From NCBI GenBank assembly GCA_964523895.1, contig CAZGBJ010000048.1, forward strand, positions 1 through 9,811: a stretch of 9,811 bases of DNA, in the 5' to 3' direction. The stretch is from UBA7359 sp964523895. GTDB lineage: Bacteria; Pseudomonadota; Gammaproteobacteria; Eutrophobiales; Eutrophobiaceae. A program made the position numbers and the translations under genes. Each line of letters starts with the position of its first letter. Position 1 is the stretch's first letter. This document shows positions 1 through 6,272 of this stretch, in pieces. A model generated the notes under the pieces. The model did not search any database and had not been told where the DNA came from. It saw only the letters and a program-made list of their open reading frames with translations.

Positions 1-576
1 TTAGCATTACACGGTGATCTTGATCAAAGAGATCGCGATCAGGTATTAATCCAGTTTTCAAACAAGAGTAGTTCAATATTGATCGCAACCGATGTTGCGG
101 CACGTGGTTTGGACATTAAAGATCTACAGGCCGTTATTAATTTTGAGTTGTCACCTGATGCGGAAATACATATACACCGTATTGGACGAACTGGTCGCGC
201 AGGTAATCAAGGTTTGGCACTCAGTTTATTTATGCCATCTGAAAAATTCAGAATTGAAGCAATAGAAGAATTCTGCAAGAGTCCTGTGCGTATTGATAAA
301 ACATCATCACTTAAAATTAAAGAGCACAACAAGCTCATTCCACCGATGACAACGCTAGGTATTAATGGCGGTCGTAAAGATAAGGTTCGCGCAGGAGATA
401 TATTAGGCGCACTAACGGCAAGCAAAGATATACAAGGTAATCAAATAGGTAAAATTGATATCTTCGATAAATACGCTTATGTCGCTGTAGAACAAGCGAT
501 TGCAAAACAGGCTTTGGAAATTCTTTCCGAAGGAAAAATAAAAGGTCGTAAATTTAAAGTGCGCAGACTGCGTTAA
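1..576 (+). CDS. dbpA: ATP-dependent RNA helicase DbpA, C-terminal part (cut by window edge)
   Basis: DEAD-box RNA helicase that acts in 50S ribosomal subunit assembly; the family is recruited by its C-terminal domain to hairpin 92 of 23S rRNA. The reading frame is open from base 1, so about 191 C-terminal residues of a protein usually near 460 residues are present. The fragment begins in helicase domain 2 (ALHGDLDQRDRDQV), followed by motif V (ATDVAARGLDI, about residues 29-39) and motif VI (HRIGRTGRAG, about residues 59-68). The last 75 or so residues are the DbpA-type RNA-binding domain, with GGRKDKVRAGDILGAL, a QIGKIDIFD segment and the basic end GRKFKVRRLR. That tail separates DbpA from other DEAD-box helicases. 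A TTG at base 79 lies inside motif V and is not the true start. The gene converges on the 3D-domain gene, with 2 bases between the stop codons. Confidence 0.95.
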   Translation, partial: LALHGDLDQRDRDQVLIQFSNKSSSILIATDVAARGLDIKDLQAVINFELSPDAEIHIHRIGRTGRAGNQGLALSLFMPSEKFRIEAIEEFCKSPVRIDKTSSLKIKEHNKLIPPMTTLGINGGRKDKVRAGDILGALTASKDIQGNQIGKIDIFDKYAYVAVEQAIAKQALEILSEGKIKGRKFKVRRLR

Positions 577-578
577 TA

Positions 579-1148
579 TTAAATAGGGATCAATCTACAC
601 ACGGTATGATCTTGTCCAGTTATTTCAAACGTCGTTTTTTCAGCTTGCCTACCTTCACCAGTATAGATATCAATGTGGGTATTTTTAATTGCACTACCGA
701 CATCGTCAGACACATATAGTTGATGCTTCAGATTATTCGGTAAACTTGGAATTTTTAATGTTTCGCCTGCAGGTATTATATTGCGGTCAGTTGCGATAGA
801 AGCAACACTCAACGGCTTACCCATTGCATTCAGTGGATATTGACTTCGATGCCATTTATTTGAGAAACGACCAAGATACCAGCCGTCTTTTGTTTTACCC
901 CAGCCTTCGATTTTTACTGCTTTAAGAAAAGCGCTGGCATGGATACTTTCACCCAATTTTTCTACATTAATTTTGATTTTGTCTGCTTGCGAGTAATCCA
1001 ATTCAACCGGGGTAAAGTAACCTGTGATATGCCATTGGGAGCTACATGATTCCTCATGTGAGGCATGGCTAAAGCGACTGAATAATAAAATACCAACGAT
1101 TACTACGCCGAAAATGGCACTGCGCCGAATTTTCTTTCGTAAAACCAA
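579..1148 (-). CDS. Secreted 3D-domain protein (MltA-like double-psi barrel)
   Basis: Predicted exported protein of 189 residues. The N-terminus has a basic stretch (RKKIRR), a hydrophobic core at about residues 11-23 and a plausible signal peptidase site after SHA (residue 29). The C-terminal third matches the 3D domain, the barrel shared with the lytic transglycosylase MltA: D121 in ATDRNIIPAGE, D148/D149 in SDDVGSAIK and D160 in HIDIYTGEG are the characteristic aspartates. 3D domains usually act on peptidoglycan; activity here is inferred. The start is TTG at 1146-1148. The frame has a stop a few codons upstream, no ATG precedes the signal peptide, and a good ribosome binding site (GGGGA, minus strand, 1155-1159) sits 6 bases ahead. 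It stands alone on this strand, with dbpA convergent. The specific substrate is unknown. Confidence 0.82.
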   Translation of the reverse strand: MVLRKKIRRSAIFGVVIVGILLFSRFSHASHEESCSSQWHITGYFTPVELDYSQADKIKINVEKLGESIHASAFLKAVKIEGWGKTKDGWYLGRFSNKWHRSQYPLNAMGKPLSVASIATDRNIIPAGETLKIPSLPNNLKHQLYVSDDVGSAIKNTHIDIYTGEGRQAEKTTFEITGQDHTVCRLIPI

Positions 1149-1154
1149 CGATAA

Positions 1155-1159
1155 TCCCC
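1155..1159 (-). promoter_or_regulatory. Ribosome binding site deciding a TTG start
   Basis: Minus-strand GGGGA lies 6 bases before the TTG at 1148. It is the main reason for accepting a non-ATG start for the 3D-domain gene, because the frame has no ATG before the signal peptide. Confidence 0.6.
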
Positions 1160-1236
1160 GCTAAATATACGTTCGTGTGAACAATATTTGTTGGGATAAA
1201 TATCATACGCATTTCTTCCATAAACATCACTATATT

Positions 1237-1260
1237 GTGTTTATTTATGCAATAAACCAC
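1237..1260. repeat. Inverted repeat upstream of the 3D-domain gene
   Basis: GTTTATT (1239-1245) and AATAAAC (1251-1257) form a perfect 7-base inverted repeat around TATGC. Allowing one bulged base, GTG and CAC extend it on the outside. Copies of CACTATAT lie on both sides. It sits about 90-110 bases ahead of the 3D-domain start, so it could be an operator or a leader hairpin, but AT-rich DNA produces such repeats by chance. The rest of 1149-1309 is AT-rich and contains nothing else I can name. Confidence 0.35.
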
Positions 1261-1309
1261 TATATATAGTAATTTCTTATAATTAGAAGAAAATTAAACA
1301 CAATTTACA

Positions 1310-1409
1310 NNNNNNNNNNNNNNNNNNNNNNNNNNNNNNNNNNNNNNNNNNNNNNNNNNNNNNNNNNNNNNNNNNNNNNNNNNNNNNNNNNNNNNNNNNN
1401 NNNNNNNNN
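1310..1409. other. Assembly gap (100 N)
   Basis: Exactly 100 N, the usual placeholder for a scaffold gap of unknown length. It hides the promoter, ribosome binding site and first codons of ybiT, and part of the region between ybiT and the 3D-domain gene. Confidence 0.98.
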
Positions 1410-3011
1410 AATGTCACCATGCAATTTGGCGCTAAGCCATTATTTGAAAATATTTCAGTCAAATTTGGCGAGGGTAATCGCTACGGTCTGATTGGAGCCA
1501 ATGGCTGTGGTAAATCCACCTTCATGAAAATTCTCGATGGCAGTCTCGAAGCAACAGCTGGAAATGTCTCTATTAGTCCGAATGAACGTGTAGGTAAATT
1601 ACATCAGGATCAATTTGCATTTGAAAAATACACCGTGCTCGATACCGTCATCATGGGTCATGCAGAATTATGGGAAATCAAACAAGAACGCGATCGCATT
1701 TATTCATTGGTAGAAATGTCTGAAGAAGACGGCATGAAAGTAGCGGAACTGGAAATCAAGTTTGGTGAAATGGATGGCTATAGTGCTGAAAGTCGCGCTG
1801 GTGAATTACTTATGAGCGCAGGTATAGAAGAAGAATTACATGAAGGCTTGATGAGTGAAGTAGCTCCTGGTTGGAAGCTTCGCGTATTACTTGCACAAGC
1901 TCTGTTCGCGGAACCCGATATTCTTTTATTAGACGAGCCTACCAACAACCTCGACATCAATACTATTCGCTGGTTGGAAGATGTACTTAATAATCGTAAG
2001 AGCACCATGGTTATTATTTCCCATGATCGACATTTTCTTAATGCTGTTTGTACACACATCGCCGATATTGATTATGCTGAGCTACGTGTTTACCCCGGCA
2101 ACTACGATAATTTCATGACCGCATCAACACAAGCACGCGAGCGTCTGCAATCAGAGAATGCAAAGAAATCGGCACAGATCGCTGACTTAAAACATTTTGT
2201 CAGTCGCTTTTCGGCCAATGCATCAAAAGCAAAACAAGCTACCTCACGCGCAAAACAAATTGAAAAAATAACACTGACCGATATTAAAGCGTCTAGTCGG
2301 GTTAGTCCTTACATCCGCTTTAATCAAGAAAAGAAACTACATCGACTGGCATTAACTCTGGAAGATCTGGGTCATGGTTTCGAAGAAGAAACATTGTTCG
2401 AAAAAGGTGATGTTCTTCTGGAAGCAGGTGCGCGTTTAGCCATTATTGGTGAAAATGGTGTTGGTAAAACAACGCTTCTTCGTTGCTTGATGAATGAACT
2501 CGATGCGAACAACGGCACTATTCAATGGGCAGAAAATGCAACACTGGGCTATTGTCCTCAGGATAGTAATGCTGATTTCGATAATGAATTGAAATTATAC
2601 GATTGGATGAGTCAATGGCGTAAACCAAAGCACGATGATCAAGCCGTTCGCGCTACGCTAGGACAACTTTTATTCTCATCAGAAGATTTTGAGAAAAAAG
2701 TTAAGGTCTGTTCAGGCGGTGAAAAGAATCGACTATTATTTGGTAAATTGATGATGCAAGAAACCAACATCATGCTAATGGACGAACCTACTAACCATTT
2801 AGATATGGAAGCAATTGAAGCCTTAAACCTGGCACTGGAACATTACGAAGGCACTTTAATTTTTGTCAGTCATGATCGTGAATTTGTTTCATCGCTAGCC
2901 ACGCGTGTTATTGAAATAAAAGGCCACAAACTAATCGACTTTCAGGGGTCTTATGAAGAATATCTAGCGAGCCAACAAGAATTAGAGAAAAAAGTCGTTA
3001 ATTCCAGATAA
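1410..3011 (+). CDS. ybiT: ABC-F family ATPase YbiT (first codons lost in the gap)
   Basis: Soluble ABC-F protein with two ATP-binding cassettes and no membrane part; the family acts on ribosomes. The frame is open back to the gap edge and reads N-V-T before the ATG at 1419. Family members carry a few residues such as MLVSSNVT before MQFG, so the real start lies in the gap and 1419 is internal. Numbering from 1419: Walker A of cassette 1 is GANGCGKST (26-34), Walker B is LLLDEPTNN with E173, and the H-loop is SHDRHF (H202). In cassette 2 these are GENGVGKTT (344-352), signature CSGGEKNR, LMDEPTNHLD (E456) and SHDREF. Cassette 1 has the degenerate signature SEVAPGWKLRVLL instead of LSGGQ, as I recall for YbiT. 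The linker is rich in charged residues (SRFSANASKAKQATSRAKQ). The 530 residues seen are close to full length. Confidence 0.95.
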   Translation, partial: NVTMQFGAKPLFENISVKFGEGNRYGLIGANGCGKSTFMKILDGSLEATAGNVSISPNERVGKLHQDQFAFEKYTVLDTVIMGHAELWEIKQERDRIYSLVEMSEEDGMKVAELEIKFGEMDGYSAESRAGELLMSAGIEEELHEGLMSEVAPGWKLRVLLAQALFAEPDILLLDEPTNNLDINTIRWLEDVLNNRKSTMVIISHDRHFLNAVCTHIADIDYAELRVYPGNYDNFMTASTQARERLQSENAKKSAQIADLKHFVSRFSANASKAKQATSRAKQIEKITLTDIKASSRVSPYIRFNQEKKLHRLALTLEDLGHGFEEETLFEKGDVLLEAGARLAIIGENGVGKTTLLRCLMNELDANNGTIQWAENATLGYCPQDSNADFDNELKLYDWMSQWRKPKHDDQAVRATLGQLLFSSEDFEKKVKVCSGGEKNRLLFGKLMMQETNIMLMDEPTNHLDMEAIEALNLALEHYEGTLIFVSHDREFVSSLATRVIEIKGHKLIDFQGSYEEYLASQQELEKKVVNSR

Positions 3012-3063
3012 GAAAGACAAAATAAATAAGGCTTGCTATTTCTATCCTTGTTAAAGTATTTCA

Positions 3064-3348
3064 ATGAAATTATTGATACGTAACCTTGCCCGCACTACCA
3101 CAGAATCAGAAATCCAGACGTTGTTTGAAGAGCACGGCAACGTGCAATCCTGCACGCTAGTAATGGATAAAAAAAGCGGCGAATCTAAAGGCTTTGGTTT
3201 TATCGAAATGCCGAAAGTGGGTGATGCCAAAGCAGCAATGAAAAATCTTAATAATAAAGAAATTGATGGTTTTAAAATCCGTGTAAAGAAAGCCGAGCCT
3301 AAAACAGAAAATGATAGCAGCAGTGACGATGCCAGATCAGAAAAATAA
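3064..3348 (+). CDS. Small RRM-domain RNA-binding protein
   Basis: A 94-residue protein made almost entirely of one RNA recognition motif. RNP2 is LLIRNL (residues 3-8) and RNP1 is KGFGFIEM (42-49), with the aromatic residues F44 and F46 in the RNA-contacting positions. The order of the beta strands and helices fits the single-RRM proteins of bacteria. After residue 76 comes a short hydrophilic tail (ENDSSSDD) likely to be disordered. The family binds single-stranded RNA; targets here are unknown. The gene starts 52 bases after ybiT with no terminator between them, so it may be cotranscribed. I see no clear Shine-Dalgarno ahead of the ATG. Its last codons overlap the next gene. Confidence 0.9.
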   Translation: MKLLIRNLARTTTESEIQTLFEEHGNVQSCTLVMDKKSGESKGFGFIEMPKVGDAKAAMKNLNNKEIDGFKIRVKKAEPKTENDSSSDDARSEK

Positions 3349-3556
3349 GACACGCATTCAGGATCCGCTACATGGCATAACGTTAAAAATGGTAGTGACC
3401 CAACTAGTAGAAACCTATGGCTGGGAAGATTTAGGACAGCGTATCAATATCAAATGCTTCACCAATGATCCCAGCATCAATTCCAGTCTTAAATTCTTGC
3501 GCAAAACACCATGGGCACGAGAAAAAGTAGAAGCGCTTTATTTAAATAGTAAATGG
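3329..3556 (+). CDS. VF530 family (DUF2132) protein, 3' end lost in the gap
   Basis: Small protein of the VF530/DUF2132 family, described as DNA-binding. Family marks are plain: DPLHGITLKMVVTQLVE, YGWEDLGQRINIKCF, NDPSINSSLKFLRKTPWAREKVE. About 76 residues are visible; family members end shortly after the KVEALY segment, so only a few residues are probably missing. I chose the ATG at 3329 (MPDQKN), which overlaps the RRM gene by 20 bases. The ATG at 3311 would add six residues with no family support. Neither has an obvious ribosome binding site, so translational coupling to the RRM gene is likely. Any reading that continues across the N run to a stop near 3676 is an artefact. Confidence 0.88.
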
Positions 3557-3656
3557 NNNNNNNNNNNNNNNNNNNNNNNNNNNNNNNNNNNNNNNNNNNN
3601 NNNNNNNNNNNNNNNNNNNNNNNNNNNNNNNNNNNNNNNNNNNNNNNNNNNNNNNN
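3557..3656. other. Assembly gap (100 N)
   Basis: A second run of exactly 100 N, length probably arbitrary. It hides the end of the VF530 gene and the start of the spermidine synthase-like gene. The two genes are in different frames on either side. Confidence 0.98.
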
Positions 3657-4337
3657 ACACCTCTGGGAGATATTAGTCTCAGAAAAAGAACCGAACCCAG
3701 ACTCGATGGTAAATTACTCTACGAAGTAAAACTGGATGACGAATTTCTGATGTCCAGTTTATTTACTGAATCTGAAATACAACTTTCGAAACTCAGCCTT
3801 GCCGCATTAAAAAAAACTCAACATAAAGACAAACTCGATATTATCGTCGGTGGATTAGGACTCGGTTATACCGCTGCTGCTGCATTGGAAGATCCGGCAG
3901 TAAAATCACTAAAAGTTATTGAAGTCATGCAACCCGTTATTGATTGGCATCGGCGCAGTCTAGTTCCACTTGGGAAACAACTTACATCCGATCCACGCTG
4001 TACGATTCTAAATGCAGATTTCTTTGCCGTGGCAACATCAGGGAACAAAGATAAACAAGTACATGCAGTATTACTCGATATAGATCATTCACCAACGCAT
4101 TGGCTTAACGAAGGCAATCGTTCTTTCTATACGGAAGAAAGTTTAAATAAGTTAGCTAATAAAATTTATCCCGGCGGTATTTTCGGACTCTGGTCCAACG
4201 ATCCACCGGATGAAAAGTTTATGGATTTACTTAATAAAGTGTTTGAATCATCAGAATCTCATATAGTCAGCTTTCCGAATTTGTATACTGATAAAGAATC
4301 ATCTTGCACTGTATATCTCGCCTACAATAATGCATGA
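3657..4337 (+). CDS. Spermidine synthase-like protein (SAM-fold), 5' end lost in the gap
   Basis: Member of the spermidine/spermine synthase-like group with a Rossmann methyltransferase fold. The frame is open to the gap edge and reads TPLGDISLRKRTEPRLDGK, typical of the N-terminal region of this family, so the ATG at 3750 is internal and the true start lies in the gap; perhaps 10-25 residues are missing. In the 226-residue fragment, the nucleotide-binding loop is GGLGLGYTA (65-73), an acidic ligand-binding residue is E89 in VIEVMQ, and LLDIDHSP (D141, D143) sits where the catalytic aspartate of spermidine synthases is found. YPGGIFGLWSNDPP follows. The loop is GGLGLG rather than the classical GGGDG, so true aminopropyl transfer is uncertain; a different SAM-dependent reaction is possible. 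It probably shares a transcript with the two genes before it. Confidence 0.85.
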   Translation, partial: TPLGDISLRKRTEPRLDGKLLYEVKLDDEFLMSSLFTESEIQLSKLSLAALKKTQHKDKLDIIVGGLGLGYTAAAALEDPAVKSLKVIEVMQPVIDWHRRSLVPLGKQLTSDPRCTILNADFFAVATSGNKDKQVHAVLLDIDHSPTHWLNEGNRSFYTEESLNKLANKIYPGGIFGLWSNDPPDEKFMDLLNKVFESSESHIVSFPNLYTDKESSCTVYLAYNNA

Positions 4338-4365
4338 CTATCAGGATAAATTATTTTATAAAGAA

Positions 4366-4683
4366 TTAATTTTTGCGCCACATAATATTGCAATCTGCTT
4401 CAATAGCCGCAATTAGCATCTGAATCAAGGGGAAAGCCCGGTTCGCCGTGCTCACTTTAATTTCAGTATCATTGTCATCACCATCAATAGCTACACTTTC
4501 CACCGACGTTCTCTCTTCAGATTCAATCGCTGTTTTTAAACGTTCCAAAACAGCGGGAACATCTTTGGCAAATATTGCGCTCGGTATTGTGCCGCTGTGT
4601 CCCATCAATTCAAGTAAGTGCTCTGCATCATTACCAAACATCGTAATATCGGCATGTGCTTTACATGTGAATGTCACCAACAT
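4366..4683 (-). CDS. DUF1840 family protein
   Basis: A 105-residue soluble protein of a proteobacterial family of unknown function. Recognisable parts are LVTFTCKAHADITMFG at the start, the MGHSGTIPSAI segment (27-37), a helix with the VPAVLERLKTAI pattern, and a closing helix FPLIQMLIAAIEADCNIMW. Between residues about 58 and 80 lies an acidic stretch with DGDDND, probably a loop. There is no signal peptide or membrane segment. It follows the host-attachment gene by 30 bases on the same strand and is likely its operon partner. It converges on the spermidine synthase-like gene with 28 bases between stops and no convincing terminator. No function can be given. Confidence 0.88.
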   Translation of the reverse strand: MLVTFTCKAHADITMFGNDAEHLLELMGHSGTIPSAIFAKDVPAVLERLKTAIESEERTSVESVAIDGDDNDTEIKVSTANRAFPLIQMLIAAIEADCNIMWRKN

Positions 4684-4713
4684 AATGATTGAGCTACAAA
4701 ATAACTAATACTT

Positions 4714-5130
4714 TTATTTTCCATCGACAATAAATTTAGCAAGCATGTTATCGATAACATCATTGGAATTCATCAGAATATCCTCTTCCACTTCACCAAT
4801 AATCAACTGACTTAACTGTTCCGGTAAAACATCTCGCAATGATTTTATAACAGCTTGCGGTGCGACAATAAGCAATGCTTCAAACATATTCTTCTCATAT
4901 TGTGCACTTAAAAAATCTGCCTGCTGCTGGATAAAGTTTATTTCTTCTGACTTGGCAGTGTCCTTTCCCGGCAGCCTCGGTTTACAGTTGACCATTTGAT
5001 AACAGAGTTCCGCTAAGGCCTCGTTCTTATCAGCATCTAACACCGAAAATTTAGTTCCCGTACCATTATGAACCATTACCTTGATATATCTGCCGTCACT
5101 GAGTACAGCCCATGTTGTTGTGTCACTCAT
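4714..5130 (-). CDS. Host attachment family protein (Host_attach/baeRF-like)
   Basis: A 138-residue protein of the family annotated 'protein required for attachment to host cells'. It opens with TTTWAVLSDGRYIKVMV, matching the family's start, where a strand carries a short D-G-R type turn. The second half has the family order: FIQQQADFLSAQYEKNMFEALLIVAPQ, then ALRDVL-like SLRDVLPEQL, then IIGEVEEDIL. I recall that such domains were later grouped with bacterial homologues of archaeal and eukaryotic release factors, so a ribosome-related role is as possible as the name. I chose ATG at 5130; a TTG at 5196 would add 22 residues unlike the family. A weak AAGG lies 14 bases upstream, which is farther than ideal. 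It precedes the DUF1840 gene by 30 bases. Confidence 0.82.
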   Translation of the reverse strand: MSDTTTWAVLSDGRYIKVMVHNGTGTKFSVLDADKNEALAELCYQMVNCKPRLPGKDTAKSEEINFIQQQADFLSAQYEKNMFEALLIVAPQAVIKSLRDVLPEQLSQLIIGEVEEDILMNSNDVIDNMLAKFIVDGK

Positions 5131-5196
5131 ATATTGTATTGTTGCCTTATAATTAATAAATAATTTTTCCAAACGCAATACTGACAGTTTTAACAA

Positions 5197-5249
5197 GCAT
5201 AATAAAGTCGCTATTATGCAAAAAATTATATTGTAGTTTAAAGCATAAT
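5197..5249. repeat. Palindromic GCATAAT boxes upstream of the host-attachment gene
   Basis: GCATAATA (5197-5204) and TATTATGC (5212-5219) form a perfect 8-base inverted repeat around AAGTCGC. A third GCATAAT lies at 5243-5249. All are in the 141-base space between yaiL and the host-attachment gene, 67-119 bases ahead of that start. The spacing suits a dimeric repressor or activator site. As a transcript hairpin the stem is AT-rich and no run of T follows, so a terminator for yaiL is less likely. Confidence 0.4.
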
Positions 5250-5271
5250 CTGTCCCCCAACTCTTTGTTTC

Positions 5272-5817
5272 TTACCAAATCAGATCATCTGGTATTTCAT
5301 AGTCGGCATACGGGTCATTTTTGTCGAACTCAGGCTCAATGCTATGTTCAGTATTAATAATACAATCAGCATCACGTTGTTTTATTTTGTCCGCTACCAG
5401 CTTTGGAACCAATTCATACTTATCACCCAGTTTGGCAATAGACAGATAACCGGACATAAGGTGTATATGGACTTTCTCTGAAACAAAGAGACGTTTAACA
5501 ACATTAGCATCATTGAAATTGTAAACGATCTCACCATCACGATCTTCAACGCGATTAGTTTCTATCAACTGAATAATTTGCGCAGCGATAGCCTTGCGTT
5601 CAGCCTCTTCTTTATTCTTCAGGTTAATTTGTCGATCGCGTTGAATTTTTTCAGCCTGCGCCTTTTGCGCCAATAGCTTGGCGTCGTCTAATTGGGTAAC
5701 AGCACCTTTTTTTATCTTCCGTTTTTTATTTTTATACTGATCTTGCTTGGCTCTTGAAGCCTTGGTTTTGTTAACTAGACCGGTCTTTTTAAGCTGATCT
5801 ATTAGTGAATTTCCCAT
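5272..5817 (-). CDS. yaiL: YaiL-like DUF2058 protein
   Basis: A 181-residue homologue of Escherichia coli YaiL (about 179 residues), a DUF2058 protein annotated as nucleoprotein or polynucleotide-associated. The N-terminus, SLIDQLKKTGLVNKTKA, is the family's opening. Residues about 18-85 are very rich in lysine, glutamine and glutamate, probably a long basic helix that could contact nucleic acid. The C-terminal domain has the patterns IYNFND-like IVYNFNDANVVKRLFV, GYLSIAKLGDKYELVP, ADKIKQRDA and the hallmark ending DPYADYEIPDDLIW. The ATG at 5817 is supported by GGAG on the minus strand at 5826-5829, 8 bases ahead. It is transcribed away from the small acidic gene at 5953 and toward the host-attachment gene. 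The exact molecular role is not established. Confidence 0.92.
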   Translation of the reverse strand: MGNSLIDQLKKTGLVNKTKASRAKQDQYKNKKRKIKKGAVTQLDDAKLLAQKAQAEKIQRDRQINLKNKEEAERKAIAAQIIQLIETNRVEDRDGEIVYNFNDANVVKRLFVSEKVHIHLMSGYLSIAKLGDKYELVPKLVADKIKQRDADCIINTEHSIEPEFDKNDPYADYEIPDDLIW

Positions 5818-5825
5818 GCAATGGA

Positions 5826-5829
5826 CTCC
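5826..5829 (-). promoter_or_regulatory. Ribosome binding site of yaiL
   Basis: Minus-strand GGAG, within TTGGAGT, lies 8 bases before the ATG at 5817. It is one of the clearer Shine-Dalgarno sites in the window. Confidence 0.6.
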
Positions 5830-5859
5830 AAATATTATTAAGGCATTCTGACCGTTTTA

Positions 5860-5880
5860 AATAATCAATTCAATAATCAA
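5860..5880. repeat. Short direct repeat in the divergent promoter region
   Basis: AATAATCAA occurs at 5860-5868 and 5872-5880, 12 bases apart, in the 135-base region between the divergent yaiL and small acidic genes. Further right, ATCTA and TAGAT form a short inverted repeat. No convincing -35/-10 pair could be picked in this AT-rich stretch. The repeat may be chance. Confidence 0.25.
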
Positions 5881-5952
5881 GATAATATCTACTATATTTA
5901 GATTAGGTATTTCCGCTAAATTTATTAACGTGAATAATAAGGTTATTTTGCA

Positions 5953-6219
5953 ATGAAAGAACAAGAACAATATATACGAGATAATATTACCAGCATCGCG
6001 GAAGAAGCCTTCCCCGACAATATTGGTAACGAGTGGATTATCCATAATATTTTAGAACATCCAAAAGGAATAGAAGTTGAAGTCGAACCCAGACCAGACG
6101 ATGTGGGCTACTCCCGCTTTCGGTTTATTATAGAATTTAGTGCATCTGACTCAGCAGTCATCACCTATTGCTATTGTCTGGAAGATACCGGCGAATGGGA
6201 TTTGTTATTTACAGGATAA
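5953..6219 (+). CDS. Unrecognised small acidic protein
   Basis: An 88-residue protein I do not recognise. It starts with a charged helix (KEQEQYIRDNITSIAEEAF), then has NEWIIHNILEHP, a strand of alternating charge (GIEVEVEPRPDD), the aromatic-basic strand YSRFRFIIEFS, and AVITYCYCLEDTGEWDLLF at the end. It is strongly acidic, has no signal peptide or membrane segment, and looks like a compact alpha-plus-beta fold. The ATG at 5953 follows an AAGG about 12 bases upstream, a weak site. Support for coding is moderate: well-formed amphipathic pattern, a divergent promoter-like gap from yaiL, and no competing frame. The lipoprotein gene follows after 53 bases on the same strand and may share its transcript. 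Confidence 0.65.
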   Translation: MKEQEQYIRDNITSIAEEAFPDNIGNEWIIHNILEHPKGIEVEVEPRPDDVGYSRFRFIIEFSASDSAVITYCYCLEDTGEWDLLFTG

Positions 6220-6272
6220 ACTGCAAATAAAATTAATCGACATTGACCTTTTTGGCTTTTTGATTATTAATT

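Noticed and set aside
1069..1260. Minus-strand open frame of 63 codons overlapping the start of the 3D-domain gene
   Set aside because: It overlaps the signal peptide coding region in another frame, has no family resemblance, and the 3D-domain gene has a good ribosome binding site.
3311..3676. A 121-codon reading frame running through the second N gap
   Set aside because: The gap length is arbitrary, so the frame after it is meaningless; the bases after the gap belong to the spermidine synthase-like gene in another frame.
4338..4365. Terminator between the spermidine synthase-like and DUF1840 genes
   Set aside because: AAATTA and TAATTT could pair and a run of T follows, but the stem has only A and T, too weak to call.
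6244..6272. Promoter directly before the lipoprotein gene
   Set aside because: TTGACC resembles a -35 box, but the best -10 match is poor and would place the transcript start at the start codon.
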